Shown here one piece after another: positions 1-8,086 of a stretch of DNA of 64,000 nucleotides (the first letter of the stretch is position 1; the number at the start of each line of letters is the position of its first letter). The position numbers and the translations under genes are program-made. Below the pieces are notes generated by a model. The model was not told the origin of the DNA. It saw only the letters and a list, made by a program, of their open reading frames with translations, and searched no databases. This stretch comes from JBBRHQ01 sp963720735 (GTDB taxonomy: Bacteria; Actinomycetota; Thermoleophilia; Solirubrobacterales; 70-9), in the NCBI GenBank assembly GCA_963720735.1, contig CAVRGL010000008.1, forward strand, positions 186,001-250,000. The letters are read 5' to 3'.

Positions 1-314
1 CCCGCCGCGAGCTCCTGGCGAATCACCCGCAGGGGCAGGAACTCATCACGCTGCAGGCGGAGGATCGTCTTCAGCCGTTCGACGTCGGCCTGGCTGTAGA
101 GGCGGTATCCGCCGGCGGTCCGCCGCGGGGTCAAGAGCTTCTGGTCCTCGAGGTAGCGGATCTTCGAGATCGAGATGTCGTCGAACTCCGCCTCGAGGAT
201 CTTGCAGACGGCGCCGATCGTCAGCGCCTTGCGCTGTGGCCGCCCGCTGCCGTCGCGCTGGCGCGAGCTGCGCTCGCCCACCTCGACACCGCCTTGCCGG
301 CCGGAGACCGCCAT
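1..314 (-). CDS. MerR-family transcriptional regulator, FtsR-like (3' end outside window)
   Basis: The gene starts at ATG 314 and runs off the left edge, so only about the first 104 residues are visible. After a basic N-terminal tail it shows a MerR-type winged helix: the LTIGAVCKIL helix, then ISISKIRYLEDQKLLTP, then the wing GGYRLYSQADVERL. Its ATG overlaps the stop of the FHA gene (ATGA), so the two are translationally coupled. In mycobacteria and corynebacteria a MerR gene (FtsR / Rv1828 type) sits directly after the FHA gene garA, and this order is the same. A role in controlling cell-division genes is inferred from that synteny. The effector domain is not visible. Confidence 0.85.
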   Translation of the reverse strand, partial: MAVSGRQGGVEVGERSSRQRDGSGRPQRKALTIGAVCKILEAEFDDISISKIRYLEDQKLLTPRRTAGGYRLYSQADVERLKTILRLQRDEFLPLRVIRQELAA

Positions 315-784
315 CACTTCTCCAGGAAGCTGAGCTTGTACTTGCCGACCTGGATCTCGTCGCCGTCGGCGAGCTTGTGCGACTCGATCCGGCGGCGGTT
401 GACGTAGGTGCCGTTCAGCGACCCGAGGTCGTCGATGTAGAGGCCGTCGCGGCGGCGGACCAGGAGCGCATGGTTACGCGACACGGTGACGTCGTCGAGG
501 AAGACGCCGGCGTCGGGACTGCGGCCGATGCTGACCCGGTCGTCGGTGACGGTGAAGCTCTCCCCCGCCCTGCCGCCGCCGGCGCGGATCACCATCGCCG
601 CGCCGGCCTCCTCGACCACCTCGTCGATGTCGACCGGCTGCATCTCGCCGGCCTCGTCGACCGTATAGGTCATCGTCGTCGGCTCCTCGCCGCCCTCCGG
701 ACGGCTCAGATACGCCCCGCACTTCTGGCAGTAGTTCGCCCCCTCGGGGTTGACGAAACCGCACTCGGGACAGTGGACGGCCAT
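314..784 (-). CDS. FHA-domain protein with N-terminal zinc ribbon (GarA-like)
   Basis: 156 aa. Residues 5-22 form a zinc ribbon (C5-x2-C8 and C19-x2-C22). The C-terminal half is a forkhead-associated phosphothreonine-binding domain with GRSP at 87-90, VSRNHA at 101-106 and SLNGTYVN at 122-129, all canonical ligand-contacting motifs. The acidic linker contains EEPTTMTY (Thr36, Thr37), which resembles the kinase-target ETTS segment of mycobacterial GarA. GarA switches between binding 2-oxoglutarate-metabolism enzymes and binding its own phosphothreonine. The same switch here is inference from architecture and from the neighbouring MerR gene. GarA itself lacks the zinc ribbon. The gene starts 12 nt after the RsiG-like gene and is cotranscribed with it. 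Confidence 0.9.
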   Translation of the reverse strand: MAVHCPECGFVNPEGANYCQKCGAYLSRPEGGEEPTTMTYTVDEAGEMQPVDIDEVVEEAGAAMVIRAGGGRAGESFTVTDDRVSIGRSPDAGVFLDDVTVSRNHALLVRRRDGLYIDDLGSLNGTYVNRRRIESHKLADGDEIQVGKYKLSFLEK

Positions 785-796
785 CGCTGCCGGCCG

Positions 797-1081
797 CTAG
801 GCGGCGGTGTCGTCGTCGGGAGCGTCGCCCTCGGGAGGCGGTGGGGCCTTGCCGGCGAGGATCTCGGTCAGCTGACGGACGTCGTCGCCGGAGATCAGCG
901 AGTCACCGCGTTCGCGCTTCTGGCGCAGCCGGTTGACCAGCTCGGCCCTGAGGATGTCGATCTTCCCGTGCAGCACCCGCCGCCGGTACGAGACTTCCTG
1001 CTCCTCCTCGGTGAGCTTCTCGATAAGCGCCTTCAGCTCCGGATCGCTGAGCGACCCGAGGTCTGGAAAGGTGTCCTCCAT
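797..1081 (-). CDS. RsiG-like protein with single c-di-GMP-type signature helix
   Basis: 94 aa, mostly helical (likely coiled coil over residues 14-57), with an acidic, Pro-rich tail. Residues 27-42 read E27-x3-S31-x2-R34-x3-H38-x3-D42. This matches the c-di-GMP-binding signature E(x)3S(x)2R(x)3Q(x)3D of the anti-sigma factor RsiG, except that Gln is His. The following IDILRAEL is also typical of that family. Streptomyces RsiG has two copies of the motif; single-copy homologs that dimerise are known from Rubrobacter. No sigma factor gene is next to it in the window. It starts with ATG 1081 behind the SD AAAGGAG and is the first gene of the RsiG-like / FHA / MerR operon. The family call is solid; ligand and partner are inference. 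Confidence 0.75.
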   Translation of the reverse strand: MEDTFPDLGSLSDPELKALIEKLTEEEQEVSYRRRVLHGKIDILRAELVNRLRQKRERGDSLISGDDVRQLTEILAGKAPPPPEGDAPDDDTAA

Positions 1082-1110
1082 CTCACTCCTTTCGGTGGCG
1101 GTCCACGACG

Positions 1111-1116
1111 ATTATA
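1111..1116 (-). promoter_or_regulatory. consensus -10 box of the RsiG-like / FHA / MerR operon
   Basis: On the minus strand the sequence is TATAAT, a perfect -10 hexamer 29 nt upstream of the ATG. No good -35 is present; GTCGAC lies at 17-bp spacing and TTGGTC at 20 bp. The expected start of transcription near 1104 gives a leader of about 22 nt that contains the SD. This separates the operon from pgsA upstream. Confidence 0.6.
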
Positions 1117-1153
1117 AGCGCCCTGGCCAAAGGGTCGACCAAAGGTTGAAGGT

Positions 1154-1870
1154 TTATGGAGAATGAGGGTCCGATTTCAGCTGGGCGCGGTGGCGCGCCG
1201 CCTCCCGGCCCATCCTGGCATACAGCGCCGTGGCCAGGATCGAGAGCACCAGTCCGATGATCAGCAGGGTCGCGGGCAGCCAGCCGCCGAACAGCATCGA
1301 GAAGAAGATCGCCGCCATGATCGGGAAGACGGCCACCCTCCCGAGCCAGTTGACCTCGATGTCGACCCCGTGGCGCAGCCCGTACTGGGCGAGGCCGAGG
1401 GTGACCAGCTCGCGCGCGATCAGGGCGGCGAGCGCCCATCGCGGCAGGAGCTCGAAGTGCCAGCAGACGACGGCGCCGGAGAGGATTGTGAGGCGGTCGA
1501 CCACCGGGTCGAGGATCGCCCCCATGCGGCTGTACTGGCCCGTGACCCGTGCCAGGAAGCCATCGACGTAGTCGCCGAGGGAGATCGCCAGGAAGACCAG
1601 TGCCGCGGCCGCGCTGCGGCCGTCGCCGGAGTCGAAGGCGAGGTAGAGGAAGAGCGGGATCGCCGCAAGCCGCACGTAGCCGACCAGGTTGGGCACGGTG
1701 AGCGGGCGCAGGGGCTCGCCGCGGCGGGTCTGCCGGGGCTGCGGCCCGGTCCGGTCGAGGCCGAAGAGCCGCCTCACCCGGCCCTTCCCGAACGGCGTGA
1801 ATTCCCTGCGCGACGCGTCCTCAGCTGCGCTTCCGGGCGCGTCGCGGTGGTGCCCACTCTGCTCAGTCAC
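1154..1870 (-). CDS. pgsA: CDP-alcohol phosphatidyltransferase (phosphatidylglycerophosphate synthase-like)
   Basis: 238 aa integral membrane enzyme that transfers a CDP-linked lipid head group, probably CDP-diacylglycerol plus glycerol-3-phosphate giving phosphatidylglycerophosphate. The family signature is complete: D100-x2-D103-G104-x2-A107-R108-x8-G117-x3-D121-x3-D125, the metal-binding catalytic site at the cytoplasmic face. Several hydrophobic segments follow. I chose GTG 1870, just after the proS stop, because an upstream extension would run into proS. The N-terminal 50 residues are polar and poorly conserved, so the true start could be further in. Other CDP-alcohol transferases share this motif, so the exact acceptor is less certain than the family. 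Confidence 0.85.
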   Translation of the reverse strand: MTEQSGHHRDAPGSAAEDASRREFTPFGKGRVRRLFGLDRTGPQPRQTRRGEPLRPLTVPNLVGYVRLAAIPLFLYLAFDSGDGRSAAAALVFLAISLGDYVDGFLARVTGQYSRMGAILDPVVDRLTILSGAVVCWHFELLPRWALAALIARELVTLGLAQYGLRHGVDIEVNWLGRVAVFPIMAAIFFSMLFGGWLPATLLIIGLVLSILATALYARMGREAARHRAQLKSDPHSP

Positions 1871-1884
1871 GGGCGCATTCAGGC

Positions 1885-3573
1885 CTAGTCGATCGTCTCG
1901 AACAGCTCCCGCGCCTGCGCGGCGGCCTCTGCCACCGGGAGGCGGTGCTCGGTGCCGCTGGCGCGCTCGGTCGCCTCGACTATGCCGTCGGCGAGGCCGC
2001 GGCGCCCGACCACGAGGCGCAGCGGGCATCCGAGCAGCTCCGCGTCGGTCAGCTTTTCCCCCGGCCCGGCGTCGCGGTCGTCGTAGAGGACCTCGACACC
2101 CGCGGCCAGCAGCTCCTCGTAGAGCCGGTCCGAGGCTTCGCGCTCCGGCTCGCCGGCCCTGGCCAGGGAGACCAGGTGAACCTCCCAGGGGGCGATCGCG
2201 CGCGGCCAGACTATCCCCCTCTCGTCGGCGCGCTGCTCGATCGAGGCGGCGACGATCCGGGCCGGGCCCATCCCGTAGCAGCCCATCACGATCGGGTGCT
2301 CGTCGCCCTGCTCGTCGAGGAAGGTCGCGCCCAGCGCCTCCGAGTAGCGGGTGCCGAGCTTGAAGATGTTGCCGATCTCGATCGCCGGCACCACCTCGAT
2401 CCTCTCGCCCCCGTCCGTGGTGTCGCCGCTCTCCACGGTTCGGACGTCCATCTCGACGAACTCGAAGTCACGGCCTGGCTCGACCCCGCGCAGATGCTCG
2501 TCGATCCGGTTGGCGCCGGTCACGTAGGAGCCGCCGTCGATCGCGGCGTCCTTGATCACCGTCACCTCGGCGCCGACCGGCCCGATGAAGCCGGGCGGCC
2601 CGAGCCGCTCGACGATCTCGTCCTCATGGGCGGGGCGGAACCCCGCCCCCAGCGAGTTGCGGAGCTTGATCTCGTTGAGGCGGTGATCACCGCGGACGAG
2701 AACCAGGCTGAAGCCGCGCTCGTCTTCGACCACGACCGGCAGGGACTTGACCAGCGCCCCCTCGGGAAGGCCGAGCTCCGACGCGACGTCGGCGACCGTC
2801 TTCAGGCCCGGGGTCGGAACCGCCTCGGGCGCGGCGAGCGCAGCCGGCAGCTCGACCGGCTTGGCCCGCGCCGAGGCGACCTCGAGGTTGGCCGCATACC
2901 CCGGCGCGAGGGCAATGCTGTCCTCGCCAGCCGCAGAGGGCGCCATGTACTCATGCGCCCCGGAGCCGCCCATCATCCCGACGTCGGATTCGACCCGGTA
3001 CCAATCGAGCCCGCAGCGGTCGAAGATCCGGTCATAGGCCCCGATGTGGAGCTGGTAGGAGCGCTCGAAGGAGTCGGCGTCGCGGTCGAATGAGTAGGAG
3101 TCCTTCATCACGAACTCGCGCGAGCGCAGCACCCCAGCCCGCGGCCGCGGCTCGTCGCGCTCCTTCACCTGGATGTGGTAGAGGATCAGCGGCAGGTCGC
3201 GGTAGGAACGCACCTCACGGCCGACGTGGAAAGTGAGCGGCTCCTCGTGGGTCATCGCCAGCACCATCTCCGAGCCCTTGCGGTCCTCGAGGCGGAACTG
3301 GATGTCGAGGCCGTAGCGGCCCGTCTCCTTCCACAGCTCTGCCGGCTGCAGCACCGGCATCAGCATCTCCTGACCGCCGATCGCGTCCATCTCCTCGCGG
3401 ATGATCGCTTCGACCTTGCGGTGCACCCGCCATCCGGCAGGGAGGTAGGTCCAGAGCCCGGCGCCGAGCTGGCGGATCAGCCCGGCGCGGACCATCAGCT
3501 TGTGGCTGATCGCCTCCGCATCGGCCGGCGGGTCCTTGACCGTCGGCCAGAAGATCTCCGTGACAAGCGACAT
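1885..3573 (-). CDS. proS: proline--tRNA ligase (bacterial type)
   Basis: 562 aa class II aminoacyl-tRNA synthetase charging tRNA-Pro. Motif 1 lies near the start (LRxLGAGLWTYLPAGWRV-like region), and motif 2 has the HEE loop (TxxMTHEEPLTFH-like) followed by FRDE-type residues. The central region of about 240-400 is the YbaK-type INS editing domain of bacterial ProRS, which hydrolyses Ala-tRNA-Pro. The C-terminal anticodon-binding domain carries the WPxAIAPWEVHLV pattern. Length is normal for the bacterial form. It starts at ATG 3573 and is followed after 14 nt by pgsA. Confidence 0.95.
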   Translation of the reverse strand: MSLVTEIFWPTVKDPPADAEAISHKLMVRAGLIRQLGAGLWTYLPAGWRVHRKVEAIIREEMDAIGGQEMLMPVLQPAELWKETGRYGLDIQFRLEDRKGSEMVLAMTHEEPLTFHVGREVRSYRDLPLILYHIQVKERDEPRPRAGVLRSREFVMKDSYSFDRDADSFERSYQLHIGAYDRIFDRCGLDWYRVESDVGMMGGSGAHEYMAPSAAGEDSIALAPGYAANLEVASARAKPVELPAALAAPEAVPTPGLKTVADVASELGLPEGALVKSLPVVVEDERGFSLVLVRGDHRLNEIKLRNSLGAGFRPAHEDEIVERLGPPGFIGPVGAEVTVIKDAAIDGGSYVTGANRIDEHLRGVEPGRDFEFVEMDVRTVESGDTTDGGERIEVVPAIEIGNIFKLGTRYSEALGATFLDEQGDEHPIVMGCYGMGPARIVAASIEQRADERGIVWPRAIAPWEVHLVSLARAGEPEREASDRLYEELLAAGVEVLYDDRDAGPGEKLTDAELLGCPLRLVVGRRGLADGIVEATERASGTEHRLPVAEAAAQARELFETID

Positions 3574-3658
3574 CGGGCGCTAAACCTAGACGCTCAGCGG
3601 CGTGGCCGACGAAGACCCTATATCGCCCCGGATCAGGTCGGCCAGGTCGGCGGCTCGA

Positions 3659-5683
3659 TCAGCCGCCCCTCGAAGCAGCGATGCTTCCCGGCTGGCGAAC
3701 CCTGATCTCGTAGAAATCGACGTGGAAGCTCCCGCTCCCTCCGAGCAGGGTGAAATGGCGGGCCATCGGCCCGAGCGCGAAGGGCGCCCTGAAGTCCGCC
3801 CAGTGCGTTGTCCACATCAGCAACCCGTCGGCGGCGGTGTCGGGGATGAAGCGAAAGACACCGCCACCGGGCCCGTCCAGCGCGATCTGGCGCGGGCTGG
3901 CGCGGTACAGGAGCTGGCGGACCTGCTCGCTCAGCGAAGGGCCGGCGCCGTGGATACGGGCGAAGACGACCAGGTGCCTGTCCCGGGGGACGGGCACGGC
4001 GACCGGCGAGCCGTAGCGGCCGTCGACCGAGCGGATCAGGCGTGGCCTCCCGCAGCGGTGTGGCGCCGGGGCCAGGACCTGCCACTGTCTCGTGGTGCGA
4101 ACGTCGACGTAGTTGCACAGCTGCGCCCGCCTCGCTGCCGGGGAATCGTGACCCGGGAAGCGTCCGTCGATCGCCCCGGTGGGAAAGTCCGGCTGGAACC
4201 TGTTCGGGTCGAGCCTCAGGATGCGCTCTGGCCGCGAGGGCCCGGCCAGCGCCCTTGCGTTGATCTCGTCCAGTGAGCTCGTGTAGGCCTCGTTCTGGAA
4301 GATCGGCAGCGGTTTCCAGTTGAGGTTGTATGCCGTGACGATGCCGACCTCCCAGGGGTCTACGTACATCGTGTGGTCTCCGAGCAGGATGCGCGTCACG
4401 GGGTCCAGTCCGTATGAGGACGCGGCACGCTGCTCGTAGGCGGTCTCGCGGTCCGTCCGCCTCGAAGGCTCGACCAGGTCGTGCATCGTGTCGGTGAACG
4501 TCTGCAGGTGCCGGAAGGGGTTGAGCTCGGGTCTCGGCTGATCGGGCCAGATCAACGCCGCGAACACGGCGATCACGCCGACCGCCGCCCAGGCCAGGCG
4601 GCCGGGGTCGCGGATCGCCGGCACGCGTATCGCTCCTCCCTCCCCCCCGCGCCCCAGGCGGCTTGCGAGCAGTGCCGCGCCGACCAGGGTCGTCCCGAAG
4701 AAGATCGTCAGATGGCCGGGGTCCTCGCGAATGAAGCCCTCCTTGAACAGCGCGAACCAGAAGACCGCAGTTGTCGCCAGCACACCGGCCAGCAAGCGCC
4801 GCGAACCGCTCCGGGTTCCGAGGGCCGCAATTCCCAGCATCATCAATCCGACCAGCAGCGCGGCGGCGAGGTGCTCGACGTGGTGAGGTGAGGTCAGCCA
4901 GTACGCCTGCGCGTAGCCACGGAATACCTCGGCCGAGCGATTCAGGTAGAGGTCGAAGTTGCCGAGGCTCTGGCCCGCGAGGAGCCACAACCCAAGGGTG
5001 GAGACGAGCAGGGCTGCCGCGAAGAGAGGGAAATTCCGACGTCTGCCGTCGAGCGTCGCAAGGCAGAGGACGACAATCACGAGGACCTCGATCCCCACGT
5101 TCAGCTTGAGGAGAAGCTCGAGGCCGGCGATCGCGCCGCCGATCACCGAATAGGCCAGCGCCGCGCGACGGCTTTCCGAGTCGAGGACGAACCACGACCA
5201 GGACGCGATCAGGAGCGCCGGCGCGTCCAGGGCGGGCACCAGCGCCAGGAGGAACGCCGCGAGGACTGCGATGGCGAGCGGCAGCGCACGGCGGAGCGCC
5301 CAGACGAGGGTCACGCACAGCGCCGCATGCAGAGCCGTCAGATAGATCAGCGACAGCACCGCCTGACCCTGGACGAGGAGCATCGGGAGGTTGAGGAAGC
5401 CCAGCGGCCCGTAGCTGTGGACGATCTCGGGCCCCCACTGGAGATTCTGGTGCGCTGCCAGCTGAAGCCCCTCGCTCCAGGAGCCGTCGAGGCCGAACCA
5501 GGGGGTGACGAAGCTGATGTCCCAGGTGAGTATGCAGACCGCTGCCCCCAGGAACGGCGTGGAGAGCAGAACGGAGCGCAGGCGCGAGCCCTTCGTCGCC
5601 GACTCCGCCCCCGCCCCGGCGGGCGGCCCGTCGCCCGGCTCCTCACGCCCCGGTTGTAGGGAATCTGCCGTCTTCAGTCTCAT
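3659..5683 (-). CDS. polytopic membrane protein of unknown function
   Basis: 674 aa, not recognised as a named enzyme. After a polar N-terminus of about 35 residues there are roughly ten hydrophobic segments between residues 35 and 390. A soluble C-terminal part of about 270 residues follows. The first extracytoplasmic loop carries acidic residues and the motif SYGPLGFLNLP; acid-containing first loops and this layout resemble GT-C glycosyltransferases or O-antigen-type proteins, but I cannot assign a substrate. It sits between ispG (47 nt upstream) and proS (85 nt downstream) on the same strand. Base composition is slightly less GC-rich than its neighbours. The function is unknown. Confidence 0.75.
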   Translation of the reverse strand: MRLKTADSLQPGREEPGDGPPAGAGAESATKGSRLRSVLLSTPFLGAAVCILTWDISFVTPWFGLDGSWSEGLQLAAHQNLQWGPEIVHSYGPLGFLNLPMLLVQGQAVLSLIYLTALHAALCVTLVWALRRALPLAIAVLAAFLLALVPALDAPALLIASWSWFVLDSESRRAALAYSVIGGAIAGLELLLKLNVGIEVLVIVVLCLATLDGRRRNFPLFAAALLVSTLGLWLLAGQSLGNFDLYLNRSAEVFRGYAQAYWLTSPHHVEHLAAALLVGLMMLGIAALGTRSGSRRLLAGVLATTAVFWFALFKEGFIREDPGHLTIFFGTTLVGAALLASRLGRGGEGGAIRVPAIRDPGRLAWAAVGVIAVFAALIWPDQPRPELNPFRHLQTFTDTMHDLVEPSRRTDRETAYEQRAASSYGLDPVTRILLGDHTMYVDPWEVGIVTAYNLNWKPLPIFQNEAYTSSLDEINARALAGPSRPERILRLDPNRFQPDFPTGAIDGRFPGHDSPAARRAQLCNYVDVRTTRQWQVLAPAPHRCGRPRLIRSVDGRYGSPVAVPVPRDRHLVVFARIHGAGPSLSEQVRQLLYRASPRQIALDGPGGGVFRFIPDTAADGLLMWTTHWADFRAPFALGPMARHFTLLGGSGSFHVDFYEIRVRQPGSIAASRGG

Positions 5684-5730
5684 TCCGGCCCCCGGCCTGC
5701 CGAGCCTTGGTCAACGGGGCAAGGGGCGAA

Positions 5731-6984
5731 CTACGCCCGCGTGAAGCGCCGTCCCGCCGTCGGCGAGGCCTCCTCGTCGAGCAGCACCCGGTCGGACTCG
5801 CCTCGCTGGGCCGCCTCATGCTCCATCTGGGCGATCTTCTCGGGGGTTAGGTCGCCGGCGTTCTCCTCCTCGATCTTCGCCAGCCACTCGGCGCCCTCGC
5901 GTACCTCGGCCTCGTCGGCCTCGACCCGGCCTCGGTCGAGGGAGCGGTCGATCTCCTCGAACAGGCGGTCCACCAGCTCCGCGGTGGGGACCTTCCTCAG
6001 CGGCTTGCCGCCGGCGAAGATCAGGCCTTCGTTCTTGGCGCCGGTGATCCCGAAGTCGGCGTGCGAGGCCTCACCGATCCCGTTCACGGCGCAGCCCAGC
6101 ACGGCGACCTCGATCGGCTCGGTGTAGGACTCGAGCCGCTGCTCGATTTCGGCGACGACCGAGTCCATGTCGAACTGGAGCCGGCCGCAGGTCGGACAGG
6201 CGATCAACACCGGGCCTCGCTCGCGAAGCTGGAGCGCCTTGAGGATCTCCCAGGCGACCTTCACCTCCTCCTCGGCGTGGAAGGTCGAGAGGCTGATCCG
6301 AATCGTGTCGCCCACTCCGTCGGCGAGCAGGGTTCCGAGGCCGACGGCCGACTTCAGCGAGCCCGACCACTTGGTGCCGGCCTCGGTTATGCCGAGATGG
6401 ATCGGGTACGGGACCTTCTCGGAGAGCAGGCGGTTGGCGGCAATCGTGTTGGGGACGTTGGTCGACTTGATCGAGATCTTGAAGTTCTCGAAGTCGAGGT
6501 CCTCCATCAGCTCGACGAACTCGACCGCAGCGGTGACCAGCGCCTCCACCGGGGCACTGCGCTCCAGCTCGTGCAGGTGCTTCGGCAATGAGCCGGAGTT
6601 GACCCCGATCCGCATCGGCACCGACGCCGCGTTGGCCCGCTCGGCGACTTCGGCGACCTTCTCCCGGCCGCCGATGTTGCCCGGGTTGAGCCGGATGCAA
6701 TGGGCGCCCGCGTCGATCGCCTTCAGCGCCAGGGTGTGGTTGAAATGGATGTCTGCGATCACTGGGATCGGCGACTCGGCGACGATCGTCTTCAGGGCTT
6801 CCACATCCTCGTCGCGGGGAACGGCGACCCGCACCAGGTCCGCGCCGGCGTCGGCGACCTTGCCTATCTGCTCCATGGTCGCGCCGAGGTTTGCCGTCTC
6901 GGTCTTCGTCATCGTCTGCACGGCGACCGGGGCGCCGCCGCCGATCGGCACCCCGCCGACGAATATCTGTCGCTTCGATGCCAC
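5731..6984 (-). CDS. ispG: 4-hydroxy-3-methylbut-2-enyl diphosphate synthase
   Basis: 417 aa iron-sulfur enzyme of the MEP isoprenoid pathway, converting MEcPP to HMBPP. The TIM-barrel half starts with VGGVPIGGGAPVAVQTM and contains the ADIHFN strand and IRLNPGNIG. The C-terminal half carries the [4Fe-4S] ligands in IACPTCGRLQFD and LGCAVNGIGEA. It starts at GTG 6984. The pathway partner dxr lies at 13234. A C-terminal extension of about 40 residues is rich in Glu and Arg. The gene diverges from the secreted protein at 7042. Confidence 0.95.
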   Translation of the reverse strand: MASKRQIFVGGVPIGGGAPVAVQTMTKTETANLGATMEQIGKVADAGADLVRVAVPRDEDVEALKTIVAESPIPVIADIHFNHTLALKAIDAGAHCIRLNPGNIGGREKVAEVAERANAASVPMRIGVNSGSLPKHLHELERSAPVEALVTAAVEFVELMEDLDFENFKISIKSTNVPNTIAANRLLSEKVPYPIHLGITEAGTKWSGSLKSAVGLGTLLADGVGDTIRISLSTFHAEEEVKVAWEILKALQLRERGPVLIACPTCGRLQFDMDSVVAEIEQRLESYTEPIEVAVLGCAVNGIGEASHADFGITGAKNEGLIFAGGKPLRKVPTAELVDRLFEEIDRSLDRGRVEADEAEVREGAEWLAKIEEENAGDLTPEKIAQMEHEAAQRGESDRVLLDEEASPTAGRRFTRA

Positions 6985-7029
6985 GGCTCAAGGGTACCTG
7001 CGGTTGAACCCCATCCGGGAGTGTGCTCG

Positions 7030-7035
7030 TATAGG
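7030..7035 (+). promoter_or_regulatory. putative -10 box placing transcription start on a GTG codon
   Basis: TATAGG lies 6 nt before GTG 7042, so the expected start of transcription falls on the start codon and the mRNA would be leaderless. A TTGAAC at 7004-7009 is 20 bp upstream, too far for a normal -35. The G-rich stretch overlapping the box could instead be read as a weak SD. Confidence 0.35.
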
Positions 7036-7041
7036 GGGCAG

Positions 7042-7962
7042 GTGCTTTCTCGGAGAGCCAAGCGTCTGTTGAGCGCAATCGCGGGGTGCGTGGCGCTCTG
7101 CGCTGCGGTCCTCGCGCAGCCTGCCCAGGCCAGCTTCCACCTGATGAAGATCCGTGAGGTCTACCCAGGGAGCGCCGCCGCACCGACCTCCGACTTCGTC
7201 GTCCTGCAGATGACCTCCTCCGGGCAGATCTTCGTCAGCGGCCACCCGATCACTCTTTATGACGCGGCCGGCACGCTCAGCGCCACGGTGACCATGAACA
7301 AGACCCTGAGCGCCGGCGCCAATCAGTCGACGATCCTGCTCGCAGGCAGCGGCTACGCGGCCGCCTTCCCGGGCGGCCCGGGGGCCGACTTCACAAACGC
7401 GAACCTCAACCTGAGCCCGGGGGGCGGGGCTGTCTGCTACCCGGACGGGCTCCCGGCGGACTGTGTCTCATGGGGCTCCTTCACTCCTCCCGCCGGTGGC
7501 CTGCCCTCTCACAGCGCCCCGAACGCGTCCCCGGGCGGGATCACGGACGGCATGGCCCTCGTGCGGTCGATCTCGGCCGGTTGCGCCACCCTGCTCGAGC
7601 CGGGCGACGACACCGACTCGAGCGCCGCCGACTTCGCCGAGGCCGCCCCGGATCCGCGGGCCAACGCGACCAGGCCGGGCGAGCACGCCTGCCCCCCGCC
7701 CCCGCGTCCGCAGACGAAGATCCTCTCCGGGCCAAAGGGCAAGACCCGTGACCGCACGCCGACCTTCCGCTTCTCCGCCAGCCTCGACGGCTCGGGATTC
7801 CGCTGTAGCCTCGACGACAAGGCGTTCACCCGGTGCACCTCACCTAAGACCTACGGCAAGCTCGGGTTCGGGCCCCACAGCTTCGAGGTGAAGGCCGTCA
7901 AGGGGGGTCGCTCCGACCTCTCGCCGGCGTCCCGGCATTTCAAGGTGGTCAGGCGGCCCTGA
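7042..7962 (+). CDS. secreted protein with lamin-tail-like N-terminal domain and Ig-like C-terminal domain
   Basis: 306 aa from GTG 7042. The first 30 residues form a Sec signal peptide: basic LSRRAKR, a hydrophobic core, and a probable AQA cleavage site before SFHLM. Residues 32-160 begin MKIREVYPGS and resemble lamin-tail-type beta-sandwich domains of secreted bacterial proteins. The last 85 residues have the pattern RDRTPTFRFSAS, FRCSLDD and HSFEVKAV, typical of Ig-like repeats in Solirubrobacterales surface proteins; the two Cys probably form a disulfide. There is no catalytic motif. A binding or structural role at the cell surface is inference. A longer reading from further upstream would overlap ispG and break the signal peptide. 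Confidence 0.75.
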   Translation: MLSRRAKRLLSAIAGCVALCAAVLAQPAQASFHLMKIREVYPGSAAAPTSDFVVLQMTSSGQIFVSGHPITLYDAAGTLSATVTMNKTLSAGANQSTILLAGSGYAAAFPGGPGADFTNANLNLSPGGGAVCYPDGLPADCVSWGSFTPPAGGLPSHSAPNASPGGITDGMALVRSISAGCATLLEPGDDTDSSAADFAEAAPDPRANATRPGEHACPPPPRPQTKILSGPKGKTRDRTPTFRFSASLDGSGFRCSLDDKAFTRCTSPKTYGKLGFGPHSFEVKAVKGGRSDLSPASRHFKVVRRP

Positions 7963-7970
7963 AATCAATT

Positions 7971-8080
7971 GCGGCCCCTTCGGGGCCTGACCTGCCTGTG
8001 CGGCGACAAGGGTCGCCGCCTGGAATAACCTGCGGCCCCTTCGGGGCCTGACCTGCCTGTGCGGCGACAAGGGTCGCCGC
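7971..8080 (-). repeat. family-1 two-hairpin element, tandem dimer (site A)
   Basis: Two identical copies with a 61-bp period fill the gap between two convergent genes. Read on the minus strand each copy is hairpin 1 (8-bp stem, 4-nt loop; 8000-8019 and 8061-8080), a 12-nt spacer ACAGGCAGGTCA, and hairpin 2 (GGCCCC-GAA-GGGGCC; 7971-7987 and 8032-8048). It starts 6 nt after the stop of the minus-strand gene and ends 8 nt from the stop of the plus-strand gene. It probably works as a terminator. Stem sequences differ from the other sites but pairing is kept. Confidence 0.85.
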
Positions 8081-8086
8081 CTGGAA

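Noticed and set aside
3574..3658. A T-box or other riboswitch upstream of proS
   Set aside because: No T-box core (TGGN) or specifier stem is visible in the 85 nt. A small GAAGCA/TGCTTC hairpin lies inside the preceding coding region.
7971..8080. The dimer repeats as short CRISPR arrays
   Set aside because: There are only two units per site, each unit is nearly all repeat, no variable spacers exist and no cas genes are in the window.
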